From Acidobacteriota bacterium (lineage in GTDB: Bacteria > Acidobacteriota > Vicinamibacteria > Vicinamibacterales > CAVVIG01): a stretch of DNA of 49,323 nucleotides. Where the stretch lies: positions 1 to 49,323 of the forward strand of contig JAGWRA010000123.1 in assembly GCA_028876655.1 (NCBI GenBank), read 5' to 3'. The notes beneath the pieces were generated by a model. The model ran no database searches. It was given only the letters and a program-made list of their open reading frames with translations, and was not told the origin of the DNA. The translations under genes and the position numbers were made by a program. Shown here in pieces: positions 17,406 to 28,777 of the stretch (its first letter is position 1; every line of letters starts with the position of its first letter).

Positions 17406-18617
17406 TCAGATCACGCCCTCGTGCCGCAGCCGCGCCAGCGCGGCGGCATCGAGGCCGGCGTCCTCCGTCAGGACGCGATCGGTGTGCTGGCCGAGGACCG
17501 GCGGCGCTTCCCGCACCGAGCCCGGCGTCTCCGACAGCTTGATCGGGACGCCCAGCAGCCGCAGCGGACCGGCCGTCAGGTGCTCGACCGCCGCCACCAT
17601 CGACCGCTCGGCGAGCTGCGGATCGGTGAAGACCTCGTGCAGGTCGCGCACCGATCCGGCCGGCACGCCGGCCGCGCCGAAGGCGTCGAGCCACTCCTGC
17701 CGCGACCGCTCTCGCAGCCGCTTCGCGAGGATCGGCCGCAGCGTCTCGTAGTTCACGACCCTGTCGCGGTTCCTCGCGAACTGCGGGTCGTCGATGAGCG
17801 CGTCGAGACCGGCGGCCGTGCAGAACGTCCGCCAGAGCGAGTCGTTGCCGACCGCCACGACGAGGGCGCCGTCGGCGGCCTCGAACGTCTCGTAGGGGAC
17901 GATCGTCGGATGCCGGTTGCCCACCCGCCCCGGCGCCCGGCCGGTGGCGAAGTAGGTGGCGGCCTGGTAGCTGAGCAGCGCCGCCACCGAGTCGAGCATG
18001 CCGACGTCGATGTACTGGCCGAGCCCCGTCCGCTCGCGCGCGAACAGCGCCAGCGTGATCCCCTGCGCGGCGAACAGGCCGGTGACGATGTCCGAGATGG
18101 CGACGCCGAGCCGGTACGGCGGACCGTCGGCCGCCCCCGTGATGCTCATGAGCCCGCCTTCGGCCTGCATGATGGCGTCGTAGCCGGGCCCGTTGCGGCG
18201 CGGGCCGGTCTGGCCGAATCCCGAGATGGAACAATAGACCAGCCGGGGATGGCGCTCCCGGAGGTCGTCGTAGGCGAGGCCGAGCTTCGCCAGCGTCCCG
18301 GGCCGGAAGTTCTCCACCAGCACGTCGGCGCGCGCGATCAGGGCGTCGAGGACGGCTCGCCCCTCGGGCTGCTTGAAGTCGAGCGTCACGCTCTCCTTGT
18401 TCCGGTTGATACTGAGGAAATACGCGCTCTCGCCCTCGACGAACGGCGGACCCCAGGCCCGCGTGTCGTCGCCCCGGCCGGGCCGCTCGATCTTGATGAC
18501 GCGGGCCCCCATGTCGCCCAGCAGCATCGTGCAGTACGGGCCGGACAGGACACGCGTGAGATCCAGGACGGTCAGTCCGGCCAGCGGACCGGACGGGGGA
18601 GCGACTTCCACAGTCAT
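17406..18617 (-). CDS. CaiB/BaiF-family CoA-transferase
   Basis: LAGLTVLDLTRVLSGPYCTMLLGDMGARVIKIERPGRGDDTR; SGFGQTGP. Confidence 0.95.
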   Translation of the reverse strand: MTVEVAPPSGPLAGLTVLDLTRVLSGPYCTMLLGDMGARVIKIERPGRGDDTRAWGPPFVEGESAYFLSINRNKESVTLDFKQPEGRAVLDALIARADVLVENFRPGTLAKLGLAYDDLRERHPRLVYCSISGFGQTGPRRNGPGYDAIMQAEGGLMSITGAADGPPYRLGVAISDIVTGLFAAQGITLALFARERTGLGQYIDVGMLDSVAALLSYQAATYFATGRAPGRVGNRHPTIVPYETFEAADGALVVAVGNDSLWRTFCTAAGLDALIDDPQFARNRDRVVNYETLRPILAKRLRERSRQEWLDAFGAAGVPAGSVRDLHEVFTDPQLAERSMVAAVEHLTAGPLRLLGVPIKLSETPGSVREAPPVLGQHTDRVLTEDAGLDAAALARLRHEGVI

Positions 18618-18649
18618 CGCAGGATAATTGTAGGCGGAAAGGAGACGGG

Positions 18650-18934
18650 ATGCGTGAGATCCGGGTCTACGCAGGATCCAGTTGACGCAGCTGCGAACAG
18701 GTGAGGGAGTTCCTCTCACGTGCAGGCGTCGCGTTCACGGTGCGCCTCGTGGACGAAGACGACACGGCCTACGACGAGCTGATCGCGCTCGGCTTCCGCA
18801 GCGTGCCGGTCACGCTGATCGGTGACCGGGTCATCAGGGGGTACGATCCGGACGCATTGGCGGAGGCGCTGAGGGAGACGGCCCCCGCCCCACCGTCACC
18901 ACATCCGCCAGCAGGGCGTACGCCGTCTGCGTGA
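18650..18934 (+). CDS. Glutaredoxin-like protein with in-frame TGA at 18683-18685, candidate selenoprotein (UxxC)
   Basis: ATG 18650 preceded by AAAGGAGACGGG; reads MREIRVYAGSS-[TGA]-RSCEQVREFLSRAGVAFTVRLVDEDDTAYDELIALGFRSVPVTLIGDRVIRGYDPDAL. TGA replaces the first Cys of CxxC. Confidence 0.75.
18691..18725 (+). promoter_or_regulatory. Putative bacterial SECIS-like stem-loop
   Basis: Upper stem GTGAGGG/CTCTCAC with loop AGUUC (18708-18712, G in second position), lower stem CTGC/GCAG; loop begins 22 nt after the TGA. Confidence 0.6.
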
Positions 18935-19937
18935 GGCTGGAGTCGCGCTGCACGATCGCGAACCGCCCGAGCAGGTCGGTGTCGATCTCGAGCGCGTTCT
19001 CGCCCCCCCGCAGGCCGGCGAGCAGGTCGGCCGCGGGCAGTTCCTCTGGCGCGACGCGGGTCTCGATCGTGCCGCCGCGGCGGGTGGCCGAGCAGACCAG
19101 CTTGATCCGGTGCCCGCCCGCCGCTGCCGCCTCGACCGCGGCGCGCGCGACGCCGCCGATGCCGGTGCGGCGCACGTCGTGCGGCGTGAGGCCGGCGCCC
19201 ATCAGCACGTTGGCGAGCGCCGCGGTCTTCGCCGCGGCATCCCAGCCGTCGACGTCCAGCGAGGCGTCCGCCTCGGCAATGCCCGCCGCCTGCATCTCGG
19301 CCAGGGCCTGCTCGAACCCGCGCCCCTCTTCCATCGCCGTCAGGATGTAGTTGGTCGTGCTGTTGATCACCCCGCGGAAGCCGTACACGGTGACGACCGG
19401 CATCGTCTCGCGCGCGAGGTTGAAGACGGGGATGCCGTCCATCACCGCGCCCTCGAACAGGAAGCGGCGGCCGGCCCGATCGGCCGCCGCCTTCAGCGTG
19501 TCGTACGCGAAGGCCACCGGCCCCTTGTTGGCCGTCACCACGTGCGCCCCGGCCGCCAGCGCCGCCTGCACGTGATCGATCGCGGGCCGCCCGCGTGCGA
19601 TGTCCAGCACCGTGGTCTCGACGACGATCAGGCGACCCTCGGCGGCGGCCGGGTTGTCGCGCGCCGCGTCGCGGATCAGGGCGAGCGCGTCGGCGGCCGG
19701 CGCGACGTCCGCGAGCGTCTCGAGCCGGTGGCCGCCTTCGACCGCCGCGAGCGCGGCCGCCGGGTCGAGGCCCGCCGGTGCCGTCGCCCGCACGCAGCCA
19801 CTGCGCCGCGTCGCGACGCCCGCGAGCCGCACCGTCAGCCCTTCCTCCTGCGCGAGCCGGTCCGCCCGCTCGCCGAGCAGGCGCACGAACCGCCGGCCCA
19901 CGTGACCGAAGCCGAGCAGCAGGAGATCGAGGGTCAT
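18834..19937 (-). CDS. hom: Homoserine dehydrogenase
   Basis: LLLLGFGHVGRRFVRLL, GAHVVTANKGPVAFAYD, GVINSTTNYILTAMEEG. Confidence 0.93.
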   Translation of the reverse strand: MTLDLLLLGFGHVGRRFVRLLGERADRLAQEEGLTVRLAGVATRRSGCVRATAPAGLDPAAALAAVEGGHRLETLADVAPAADALALIRDAARDNPAAAEGRLIVVETTVLDIARGRPAIDHVQAALAAGAHVVTANKGPVAFAYDTLKAAADRAGRRFLFEGAVMDGIPVFNLARETMPVVTVYGFRGVINSTTNYILTAMEEGRGFEQALAEMQAAGIAEADASLDVDGWDAAAKTAALANVLMGAGLTPHDVRRTGIGGVARAAVEAAAAGGHRIKLVCSATRRGGTIETRVAPEELPAADLLAGLRGGENALEIDTDLLGRFAIVQRDSSLTQTAYALLADVVTVGRGPSPSAPPPMRPDRTP

Positions 19938-21070
19938 GCGCCTGCGGTCAGATCACCGAGGAGGTCGGCCATCAGGCCGAGCCCCTTCTCGAGGTGCGCG
20001 GTCTCGTCGCCGAAGCCGATCCGCAGGTGGCCGTCCATGCCGAAGTGATCGCCCGGCACCACCAGCACGCTCTTCTCGTCCCTCAGACGGTTCACGAGCG
20101 TCGTCGAATTGATGTCGTGGTGGTAGCGGACGTAGACGATCGCGCCGGCCTCGGGCGGCACGTAGCTGAAGAGCGCGCGCCGCGCGGAGAGCCAGCGGTC
20201 GATCACCGTCCAGTTCGTCCGGAGGATCCCGCGCGTCCGCTCCAGCAGCTGCGCGCGGCGCCCGGCCTGCAGCGCGATCCGCGCGAGGTAGTCACTGAGC
20301 GCGCCCGGGCAGATCGTCGTGTAGTCGTGGCGGGCCCAGAGCGAGGCGATGAGGTCGGGCGGCGCCACGATCCACCCGATCCGCAGCCCCGGCAGCCCGT
20401 AGGCCTTCGAGAGCCCGCTCGTGATGATGACCCGCTCGTAGCGCCCCCAGGCCGACGCGGTCTCGTGACCATCGCGCTCGGCGCCCCGGTACACCTCGTC
20501 GGCCATCACCCAGATGCCGTGCGGCGCGGCCAGCGCGCAGATGGCGTCCAGCTCGGTGTCGTGGAGGCGCGCGCCGGTGGGATTGTTCGGATTGCAGAGC
20601 AGGATGAGGCGCGTGCGCGGCGTGATCAGCCGCTTCAGCGCGTCGAGATCCACCGCCCAGCGATCGTGGCCGCCGTCGACGAGCCGCAGCGGCCACTCGC
20701 GCACCGTCGCGCCGAAGCTGCGCGCCAGCCCCCAGGTCTGCATGTAGTTCGGCACCATCAGGATGACTTCGTCGCCCGGCTCCACCAGTCGCCAGGTGAC
20801 CAGCAGGTTCGCCTCCGACCCGCCGTTGGTCACCTCGATGTGATCCACCGTCGCCCCCGGGTACTGCTGCGCGACGAGCTCGCGCAGCGCCACCGTCCCG
20901 TTCGACTGCGTGTAGCCGAGGCGCTGCGACAGCAGCGCCCGCACCGCCGCCTCGCCTCCGACCAGGTCCTCGAGCCGCAGCGGATGCACGCCGCTCTCCG
21001 AGAGGTTGTAGGAAACGAGGTTCTCCCAGGTGGACTGCATCCGCTCCATGTCGAACTGTTCGAGCTGCAT
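19934..21070 (-). CDS. Class I/II PLP-dependent aminotransferase
   Basis: LILLCNPNNPTGA, MADEVYRG, SGLSKAYGLPGLRIGW. Confidence 0.93.
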   Translation of the reverse strand: MQLEQFDMERMQSTWENLVSYNLSESGVHPLRLEDLVGGEAAVRALLSQRLGYTQSNGTVALRELVAQQYPGATVDHIEVTNGGSEANLLVTWRLVEPGDEVILMVPNYMQTWGLARSFGATVREWPLRLVDGGHDRWAVDLDALKRLITPRTRLILLCNPNNPTGARLHDTELDAICALAAPHGIWVMADEVYRGAERDGHETASAWGRYERVIITSGLSKAYGLPGLRIGWIVAPPDLIASLWARHDYTTICPGALSDYLARIALQAGRRAQLLERTRGILRTNWTVIDRWLSARRALFSYVPPEAGAIVYVRYHHDINSTTLVNRLRDEKSVLVVPGDHFGMDGHLRIGFGDETAHLEKGLGLMADLLGDLTAGA

Positions 21071-21230
21071 CGGACCTCCGGCGGGACAGGGATGGCGCCG
21101 GGCGCGGCTGGCCGCGCCCCGGCAACCCTTGAGTCTATCCGAAGCGCGCGGCCGCGTGAACTCCTCCGGCGGCGGGCTGCTCTATACTGCGAAGAGGCCC
21201 GACCGCCAGGGCCGGCAGGGAGGGATCGTC

Positions 21231-21968
21231 ATGCAAATCCAGGGACGCGCGCTGGTGCTCCTCACCGCGCTGGGGACGCTCGCCGGCGTGCCGGCGGCCG
21301 GCGCACAGGTCCGGACGCCGGTGCTGCCAGTCCCGGCCATGGGGACGACGGTCGTCGCCACCGGCGATGCCACCGTCCGCCACGCGCCCGACCGCGCGTT
21401 CGTCACCCTCGCCGTCGAGTCCCGCGCCCCGCGGCCGGCCGACGCTCAGCAGGCGAACGCCGCCGTCATGACGCGCGTGCAGCAGAAGCTCGAAGCCCTC
21501 GGCCTGCCGAAGTCGGCCATCGAGACGACGGCGTACGACCTCCAGCAGGAGGCCGACTACGAGAACGGCAAGCGGATCCCGAAGGATTTCCTGGCGACCA
21601 ACGCCATCCAGGTCACCGTCGACGATCTCGGCCGGGTCGGGACCGTCATCGACACCGCCGTGGGCGCCGGCGCCACGAACGTGCGGGGCGTCCGGTTCGA
21701 TCTGAAGGATCGGAGCGGGGTCGAGCGGGAAGCGCTGCGGCAGGCGGTTGCCGACGCGAAGCTGAACGCCGAGGCCCTGGCGTCCGGTGCCGGCATGACG
21801 CTGGATCGGATCGTCCGGATCGACTCGACCGGCGCCGTGTCGACGCCGCGGCCGGTCAACACGGCTCTGCTCCGCGCCGCGCCCGAGGCGGCGCCGACGC
21901 CGATTGCGCCGGGCGACCTCGAGATCCACGCACACGTCACGCTGACGGCGGTGCTGAAGCAGGACTAG
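21231..21968 (+). CDS. SIMPL/DUF541-domain periplasmic protein
   Basis: Signal peptide; VVATGDATVRHAPDRAFVTLAVESRA..., YDLQQEADYENGKRIPKDFLATNAIQV. Confidence 0.88.
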   Translation: MQIQGRALVLLTALGTLAGVPAAGAQVRTPVLPVPAMGTTVVATGDATVRHAPDRAFVTLAVESRAPRPADAQQANAAVMTRVQQKLEALGLPKSAIETTAYDLQQEADYENGKRIPKDFLATNAIQVTVDDLGRVGTVIDTAVGAGATNVRGVRFDLKDRSGVEREALRQAVADAKLNAEALASGAGMTLDRIVRIDSTGAVSTPRPVNTALLRAAPEAAPTPIAPGDLEIHAHVTLTAVLKQD

Positions 21969-22585
21969 CCGACGAGCGCCGCCTTGACGGCGAGCAGCAG
22001 GTAGCCGGCCGCAATGGCGATGAGCGTCCCCCGCTCGCTGAACAGCGTGTCCCGCCACGAGTAGATCGCGCGCGTCGACAGCGCCCCGCCCAGCCGCGAC
22101 AGCCGGAGCCTCCAGCGCGGCACCCGCGTGAGATAGTCCCGGTACTCCGGCCCCATCCGCGAGACCAGTAGCGTCTCCTCCCAGCGCACGATGGCGTGGT
22201 ACTCGAGCCCGAGCAGCAGCAGGACGATCGGCGCCAGCCACAGCAGGCCCGCGCTCACCGTGAAGCCGAGCCAGATCCCGATGTTGCCGACGTAGAGGGG
22301 ATTGCGGACGAGGTGGAACGGACCGCTGTCGACCAGTGCCCCGGTGCGGCCGCTGCGCGTCCGCGAGATGACGCCGATGTGCCGCACGCCCCAGATGCGC
22401 AGCCCTTCGCCAGCGGCCACGAGCAGGGGGCCGGCGAGCCGGGTCAGCCAGACCAGCTGGGACTGGCGCCAGGTCACCGCCAGCAGGGCCACGACGATCG
22501 GCAGCGGCAGCCACGATCGCCGGGTGAACAGCCATCCCCCGGCCCGTATCCACCCGGATGTGCCGGGATCCGTCTGTTCCACCAT
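21965..22585 (-). CDS. Isoprenylcysteine carboxyl methyltransferase (ICMT)-family membrane protein
   Basis: GPFHLVRNPLYVGNIGIWLGF and EETLLVSRMGPEYRDYLTRVPRW. Confidence 0.85.
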   Translation of the reverse strand: MVEQTDPGTSGWIRAGGWLFTRRSWLPLPIVVALLAVTWRQSQLVWLTRLAGPLLVAAGEGLRIWGVRHIGVISRTRSGRTGALVDSGPFHLVRNPLYVGNIGIWLGFTVSAGLLWLAPIVLLLLGLEYHAIVRWEETLLVSRMGPEYRDYLTRVPRWRLRLSRLGGALSTRAIYSWRDTLFSERGTLIAIAAGYLLLAVKAALVG

Positions 22586-22687
22586 CGCGTCCAGAGAGTA
22601 TACCCGCCCCCGGTCGTGCCGCCCGGCGGCGCGGGCCAGCCACCGATGAGGCGGCGGGATGCTGCTTGCACAGGCTCCGGCGGCTGG

Positions 22688-22720
22688 TATAAAGTCGGAC
22701 TAGATTGGTCGTATATCGGG
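22688..22720 (+). promoter_or_regulatory. Rrf2/IscR-type operator overlapping the cysM promoter
   Basis: TATAAAGTCGGACTAGATTGGTCGTATATC; same-register match to 25710-25740; -35 TTGCAC at 22666-22671, -10 TATAAA at 22688-22693. Confidence 0.65.
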
Positions 22721-22730
22721 ATCGGGATAC

Positions 22731-23735
22731 GTGGATATGACAGAGCTGGCGACCGGGACTCTGGCGGACGCGGGACAGGTGTCCGGGGCCTCGGCAGCGG
22801 AATCGCTGCTCGAGCTGATTGGCAACACGCCCCTGCTGCGCCTGCGTCCGTTCGAGCAGGGGCTGGGCGCCGTCGAGATCTACGCCAAGGCGGAGTGGAA
22901 GAACCCCGGCGGGTCGGTGAAGGACCGGGCGGCCTGGCGGATGATCCGCGATGCGGAGGCCGACGGCCGGCTGGTCCCCGGCGGCCGGACGGTCCTGGAC
23001 GCGACGTCGGGGAACACGGGGATCGCCTACGCGATGATCGGGGCGGCGCGCGGGTACGCGGTGCGCCTCTGTCTGCCGGCCAATGCGAGCCCCGAGCGCC
23101 AGCGCATCCTCCGGGCCTACGGCGCGGACATCGTCCTGACCAGTCCGCTCGAGGGGACCGACGGGGCCATCCGCGAGGCGCGGCGGCTGTACGCGGCCGA
23201 TCCGGATCGCTACTTCTACCCGGACCAGTACAACAACGACTCGAACTGGCGGGCGCACTACGACACGACCGGGCCGGAGATCATCCGGCAGACGGGCGGG
23301 CGCGTCACGCACTTCGTCGCGGGCCTGGGCACGGGCGGCACCTTCACGGGCGTGGGGCGCCGGTTGCGCGACTGGAACCCGCGGATCCAGCTCGTGTCGT
23401 TCCAGCCCGACTCGCCGTTCCACGGGCTCGAGGGGTTGAAGCACATGGAGACGGCGATCGTGCCGGGCATCTACGATCCGGCGCTGGCCGACCGCGACCT
23501 CGGCGTCGGCACCGAGGAGGCGTATCGCCTGGTCCGGCGGCTGGCGCGCGAGGCCGGCCTGCTGGTCGGCATCTCGAGCGGCGCGGCGCTGGCGGCGTCG
23601 CTGCAGGTCGCGCGCGAGTTGCACGGGCGCCCCGCGGTCATCGTCACCGTCTTTCCCGACGGCGCGGAGAAGTACCTCACGGATCGGCTGTGGGACGAGG
23701 ACGGGGCCGGCGCCCGGGAGGCGACCGATGTCTGA
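22731..23735 (+). CDS. cysM: Cysteine synthase (CysM-like PLP enzyme)
   Basis: LLELIGNTPLLRL, KNPGGSVKDRAAWRMI, DATSGNTGIAYAMIGAARGY. Confidence 0.93.
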   Translation: MDMTELATGTLADAGQVSGASAAESLLELIGNTPLLRLRPFEQGLGAVEIYAKAEWKNPGGSVKDRAAWRMIRDAEADGRLVPGGRTVLDATSGNTGIAYAMIGAARGYAVRLCLPANASPERQRILRAYGADIVLTSPLEGTDGAIREARRLYAADPDRYFYPDQYNNDSNWRAHYDTTGPEIIRQTGGRVTHFVAGLGTGGTFTGVGRRLRDWNPRIQLVSFQPDSPFHGLEGLKHMETAIVPGIYDPALADRDLGVGTEEAYRLVRRLAREAGLLVGISSGAALAASLQVARELHGRPAVIVTVFPDGAEKYLTDRLWDEDGAGAREATDV

Positions 23736-24192
23736 TCACGCGCTGACCCTGCCGGCCGGAGCGGCGGCGGCGATCCGGGCGCACGGGAGCGAGACGTATC
23801 CGCACGAATGCTGCGGTGCGCTCATCGGCCGCGACGGCGCGGTCGTCGAGGCCTGGCCGCTGCCCAACACCACGGAGGAAGGGCCGCGGCGGCGCTTCCT
23901 GGTGCGGCCCGGCGACTACCGGGCGGCCGAGCAGCGGGCGGCGGCGCTCGGCGCGGAGCTGCTGGGGTTCTATCACTCACATCCCGACCACCCGGCCCGG
24001 CCGTCCCAGTACGACCTCGATCACGCATGGCCCTTCTTCGCCTACGTGATCGTCTCCGTGCAGCAGGGGCAGCCGGCCGACATGACCGTCTGGTGGCTGC
24101 GGGAGGACCGGTCGGCGTTCGAGGCGGGCTCGCTGATCGAGGAACGCGGGGAACCGGTGTCGCCGGAGGCGGCGCCGGCGGGCCCGCGATGA
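23728..24192 (+). CDS. mec: JAMM/MPN+ metallopeptidase (Mec+-like)
   Basis: HECCGALIG... and YHSHPDHPARPSQYD (HxH-x-S-x2-D). Confidence 0.9.
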   Translation: MSDHALTLPAGAAAAIRAHGSETYPHECCGALIGRDGAVVEAWPLPNTTEEGPRRRFLVRPGDYRAAEQRAAALGAELLGFYHSHPDHPARPSQYDLDHAWPFFAYVIVSVQQGQPADMTVWWLREDRSAFEAGSLIEERGEPVSPEAAPAGPR

Positions 24193-24211
24193 CGTCCGTC
24201 CTGGAGAAGAC

Positions 24212-25672
<1,461 letters not shown>

Positions 25673-25709
25673 GACGGGGTGCGCGTTGACCGGCTCGTCG
25701 GGGCGGCGC

Positions 25710-25740
25710 TAAACTGGGACTGTCCCGGTCGTATTTCAGC
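25710..25740 (+). promoter_or_regulatory. Rrf2/IscR-type operator in the promoter of the rrf2-iscS operon
   Basis: TAAACTGGGACTGTCCCGGTCGTATTTC aligns without gaps with 22690-22717; -35 TTGACC 25686-25691, -10 TAAACT 25710-25715. Confidence 0.65.
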
Positions 25741-25784
25741 AGCCGCAGGCGGACCGTGCCCGACGGGCCGGCCGACCGCACCTT

Positions 25785-26240
25785 ATGCTCAGGTTCTCCA
25801 AGAAGGCCGACTACGCCCTCATCGCGATGAAGCATCTGGCCCTGCGCGGCGAGCAGGCGACCAGCGCGCGCGAGATTGCCGAGCAGTACGGCATTCCCGT
25901 CGAGCTGATGGCCAAGGTGCTGCAGCGGCTGGCGCGCCGCGGCCTGCTGGTGTCGAGCCAGGGGACGCGCGGCGGCTACAAGCTGTCGCGATCGCCGCGG
26001 CTGATGTCGGTCGCCGACGTCATCCAAGCGATCGACGGTCCCGTCACGGTCACGGCCTGCTCGACGGCCGACGAGAAGTGCGAGCAGTACGCGACCTGCA
26101 ACGTGCGGGATCCCCTCTGGCGCATCAAGGAACGGATCGTGATGGCGCTCGGCACCTGCTCGATCGCCGAGCTGGCCACCGACCCCCCGGCGCCGCCCGC
26201 CGCCGCCGGCCACGCCGCCACCTGGCACACGCCGGTCTGA
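25785..26240 (+). CDS. Rrf2/IscR-family transcriptional regulator
   Basis: [20 protein letters not shown]...GGYKLSR...; three-Cys motif [14 protein letters not shown]. Confidence 0.94.
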   Translation: MLRFSKKADYALIAMKHLALRGEQATSAREIAEQYGIPVELMAKVLQRLARRGLLVSSQGTRGGYKLSRSPRLMSVADVIQAIDGPVTVTACSTADEKCEQYATCNVRDPLWRIKERIVMALGTCSIAELATDPPAPPAAAGHAATWHTPV

Positions 26241-26250
26241 TCCCGGCCGG

Positions 26251-27402
26251 ATGAACGTTCCCGTCTACCTCGATTACCACGCCACCACCCCCGTCGACCC
26301 GCGCGTCGTCGAGGCGATGCTCCCGTACTTCACGACCACGTTCGGCAACCCGTCGAGCCGCAGCCATCCCTTCGGCTGGGCGGCCGACGAGGCCGTGGAA
26401 CGGGCACGCCAGCAGGTGGCGGACCTCCTCGGCGCGAAGCTGCGCGAGATCGTCTTCACGAGCGGCGCCACCGAGTCCAACAACCTGGCGATCCGGGGCG
26501 TCGCGGCGTTGAAGGGGCGCGGACACATCATCACGGCCGCCACCGAGCACAAGGCGGTGCTCGATCCCTGCCGGCGCCTCGAGCAGGAGGGCTTCCGCGT
26601 CACGTACCTGACGGTGGGTCCCGACGGGCTGGTCGATCCGGCGGCGGTCGAGCGCGCGATCGCGGAGGACACGATCCTCATCTCGATCATGGCCGCCAAC
26701 AACGAGATCGGCGTCCTCCAGCCGCTCGCGGCGATCGGCCGCATCGCCCGGGCGCGCGGGGTGGTGGTCCATACCGACGCCGTGCAGGCGGCCGGCAAGG
26801 TGCCGTTCGACGTGCGGGCGCTCGGCGTCGATCTCGCGTCGGTGACCGCTCACAAGCTGTACGGCCCGAAAGGCGTGGGTGCGCTGTACGTCCGGCGCGG
26901 CAGCCCGCGCCTGGACCTGGTCCCGCTCTGCGACGGTGGCGGGCAGGAACGCGGCCTGCGTCCCGGCACGCTCAACGTCCCCGGCATCGTCGGGTTCGGC
27001 CGGGCCGCGGAGATCGCGCGGCTCGAGATGGCGGCCGAGGCGGAGCGGATGCGCGGCCAGCGCGATCGGCTGCTCGACGGGCTGCGTGATCGTGTCGGCC
27101 ACCTGCGCGTGAACGGATCGCTGACCGAGCGGTTGCCGAACAACCTGAATGTCGCCTTCCCGGGCGTGGAAGGCGAAGCGCTGCAGCTCGGGCTGAAGGA
27201 CGTGGCCGTGTCGTCCGGTTCCGCCTGCACGTCGGCCAGCATCGAGCCGTCGCACGTGCTGAAGGCGCTCGGCCTGCCAGACGACCTGGCGCGCGCCTCC
27301 CTCCGGTTCGGTCTCGGCCGCTTCACCACCGACGAGGAGATTGCGTTTGCCACCGAAGCGGTCGCGACACTGGTCACGCGCCTGCGGCAGCGCCTCCCTT
27401 GA
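26251..27402 (+). CDS. iscS: Cysteine desulfurase (IscS/NifS family)
   Basis: [45 protein letters not shown]-like [23 protein letters not shown]. Confidence 0.95.
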   Translation: MNVPVYLDYHATTPVDPRVVEAMLPYFTTTFGNPSSRSHPFGWAADEAVERARQQVADLLGAKLREIVFTSGATESNNLAIRGVAALKGRGHIITAATEHKAVLDPCRRLEQEGFRVTYLTVGPDGLVDPAAVERAIAEDTILISIMAANNEIGVLQPLAAIGRIARARGVVVHTDAVQAAGKVPFDVRALGVDLASVTAHKLYGPKGVGALYVRRGSPRLDLVPLCDGGGQERGLRPGTLNVPGIVGFGRAAEIARLEMAAEAERMRGQRDRLLDGLRDRVGHLRVNGSLTERLPNNLNVAFPGVEGEALQLGLKDVAVSSGSACTSASIEPSHVLKALGLPDDLARASLRFGLGRFTTDEEIAFATEAVATLVTRLRQRLP

Positions 27403-27433
27403 GCCGCCGGTCTCCCTGTGAGACGATGGCCCT

Positions 27434-27853
27434 GTGCCGGCTGCCAGGGTTTCGGGCTGGACGTTCGGGCTCGTCTGCCTGGCTGGGCTGATGGCAGGTT
27501 CCACGGCTGCGGCCCAGCCGCCGTCGGGCTCGTCGGCGCCGAGTCGCACGGAGGCGGCTCAGGACCCGTTCGCCACCGAGAAGGTCCCGTACTCGATCGC
27601 CCGCATCGCCAGGGCGCTCGAGACCCCGCCGCCGAAGGACCGCCTGCACCTCGATTTCCACGTGGTCGTCATGGGGCAGGCGCCGCCGCCCGCGCTCTTC
27701 ACCGGCTTCGACCTCCAGAACGGCCCCGTGCCGTTCGGCGCCCCCACCCAGCAGCAGTTCCTGGACGTCGTCACGCCGGAGGCGTTCAAGGCGCCGGCCA
27801 TCCCGCTGGGCGGCGTGTTCAAGTGGCTGATCGACAAGGCCCGCAAGCACTGA
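27434..27853 (+). CDS. Hypothetical secreted protein
   Basis: Signal-peptide-like N-terminus (FGLVCLAGLMAGSTAAAQ); no family recognised. Confidence 0.6.
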   Translation: MPAARVSGWTFGLVCLAGLMAGSTAAAQPPSGSSAPSRTEAAQDPFATEKVPYSIARIARALETPPPKDRLHLDFHVVVMGQAPPPALFTGFDLQNGPVPFGAPTQQQFLDVVTPEAFKAPAIPLGGVFKWLIDKARKH

Positions 27854-27917
27854 GCGGCACCGGCCGGCGGGGCTGTGGTACACTTCGTCGGATGCGCGGC
27901 CTCCGTTCCGGTCATCC

Positions 27918-28763
27918 ATGGCCGCGCCGATCAGTCTCATGAAAATCGCCATCGCCCACAGCCCTGATTCCGACGACGCCTTCATGTTCTACGGCCTGGC
28001 CAGCGGCCAGGTGCCGTCCGCCCCGTTCGAGATCGAGCACGTGCTCTCCGACATCGAGACGCTGAATCGTGCCGCGTTCGAGGGGAAGTACGAGGTCACG
28101 GCCGTCTCGTTCAACGCCTACACGCGGCTGACCGACAAGTACCTGCTGCTGCCGCACGGCGCCAGCATGGGCGATCGCTACGGCCCGATTGTCGTGGCGC
28201 GCCGCGACGGTCCCTCCTCGCTGAAGGGGACGACGGTGGCGATCCCGGGCGAGTTGACGACGGCGTTCCTCGCGCTGCGCATGTACGACCCCGCGGTGCA
28301 GTACACGGTGATGCCGTTCGATCAGATCCAGGAGGCCGTGCGCGACGGCCAGGTGGCGGCCGGGCTGCTCATCCACGAAGGCCAGCTGACCTACGCGGAC
28401 GATGGGCTGAAGAAGATCGTCGATCTGGGCGAGTGGTGGGCCGATCTCACCGGCGGGCTGCCGCTGCCGCTCGGCGGCAACGTCATCCGCCGCGACCTCG
28501 GGCCCGGGACGATCGCGAAGGTGTCGCGGCTGCTGCACGACAGCATCGCCTACGCGCTGAACCATCGGCAGGAGGCGGTCGACTACGCGATGCAGTTCGG
28601 GCGCGGTCTCGACCGCGGCAAGACCGACCGGTTCGTCGGGATGTACGTGAATGAGTTGACGCTCGACTACGGCGAGCGCGGGCGGACGGCCGTGCAGCGG
28701 CTGTTCGACGAAGCGTACGCGAAGCAGTTGATCCCGAAGCCGCTGAAGGCCGAGTTCGTCTGA
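27918..28763 (+). CDS. mqnD: MqnD-like (1,4-dihydroxy-6-naphthoate synthase family) protein
   Basis: IAHSPDSDDAFMFYGL..., YEVTAVSFNAYTRLTDKYLLLPHGASMGDRYGPIVVAR, GGLPLPLGGNVIRRDL. Confidence 0.82.
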   Translation: MAAPISLMKIAIAHSPDSDDAFMFYGLASGQVPSAPFEIEHVLSDIETLNRAAFEGKYEVTAVSFNAYTRLTDKYLLLPHGASMGDRYGPIVVARRDGPSSLKGTTVAIPGELTTAFLALRMYDPAVQYTVMPFDQIQEAVRDGQVAAGLLIHEGQLTYADDGLKKIVDLGEWWADLTGGLPLPLGGNVIRRDLGPGTIAKVSRLLHDSIAYALNHRQEAVDYAMQFGRGLDRGKTDRFVGMYVNELTLDYGERGRTAVQRLFDEAYAKQLIPKPLKAEFV

Positions 28764-28777
28764 CGCGCGTCAACGCG

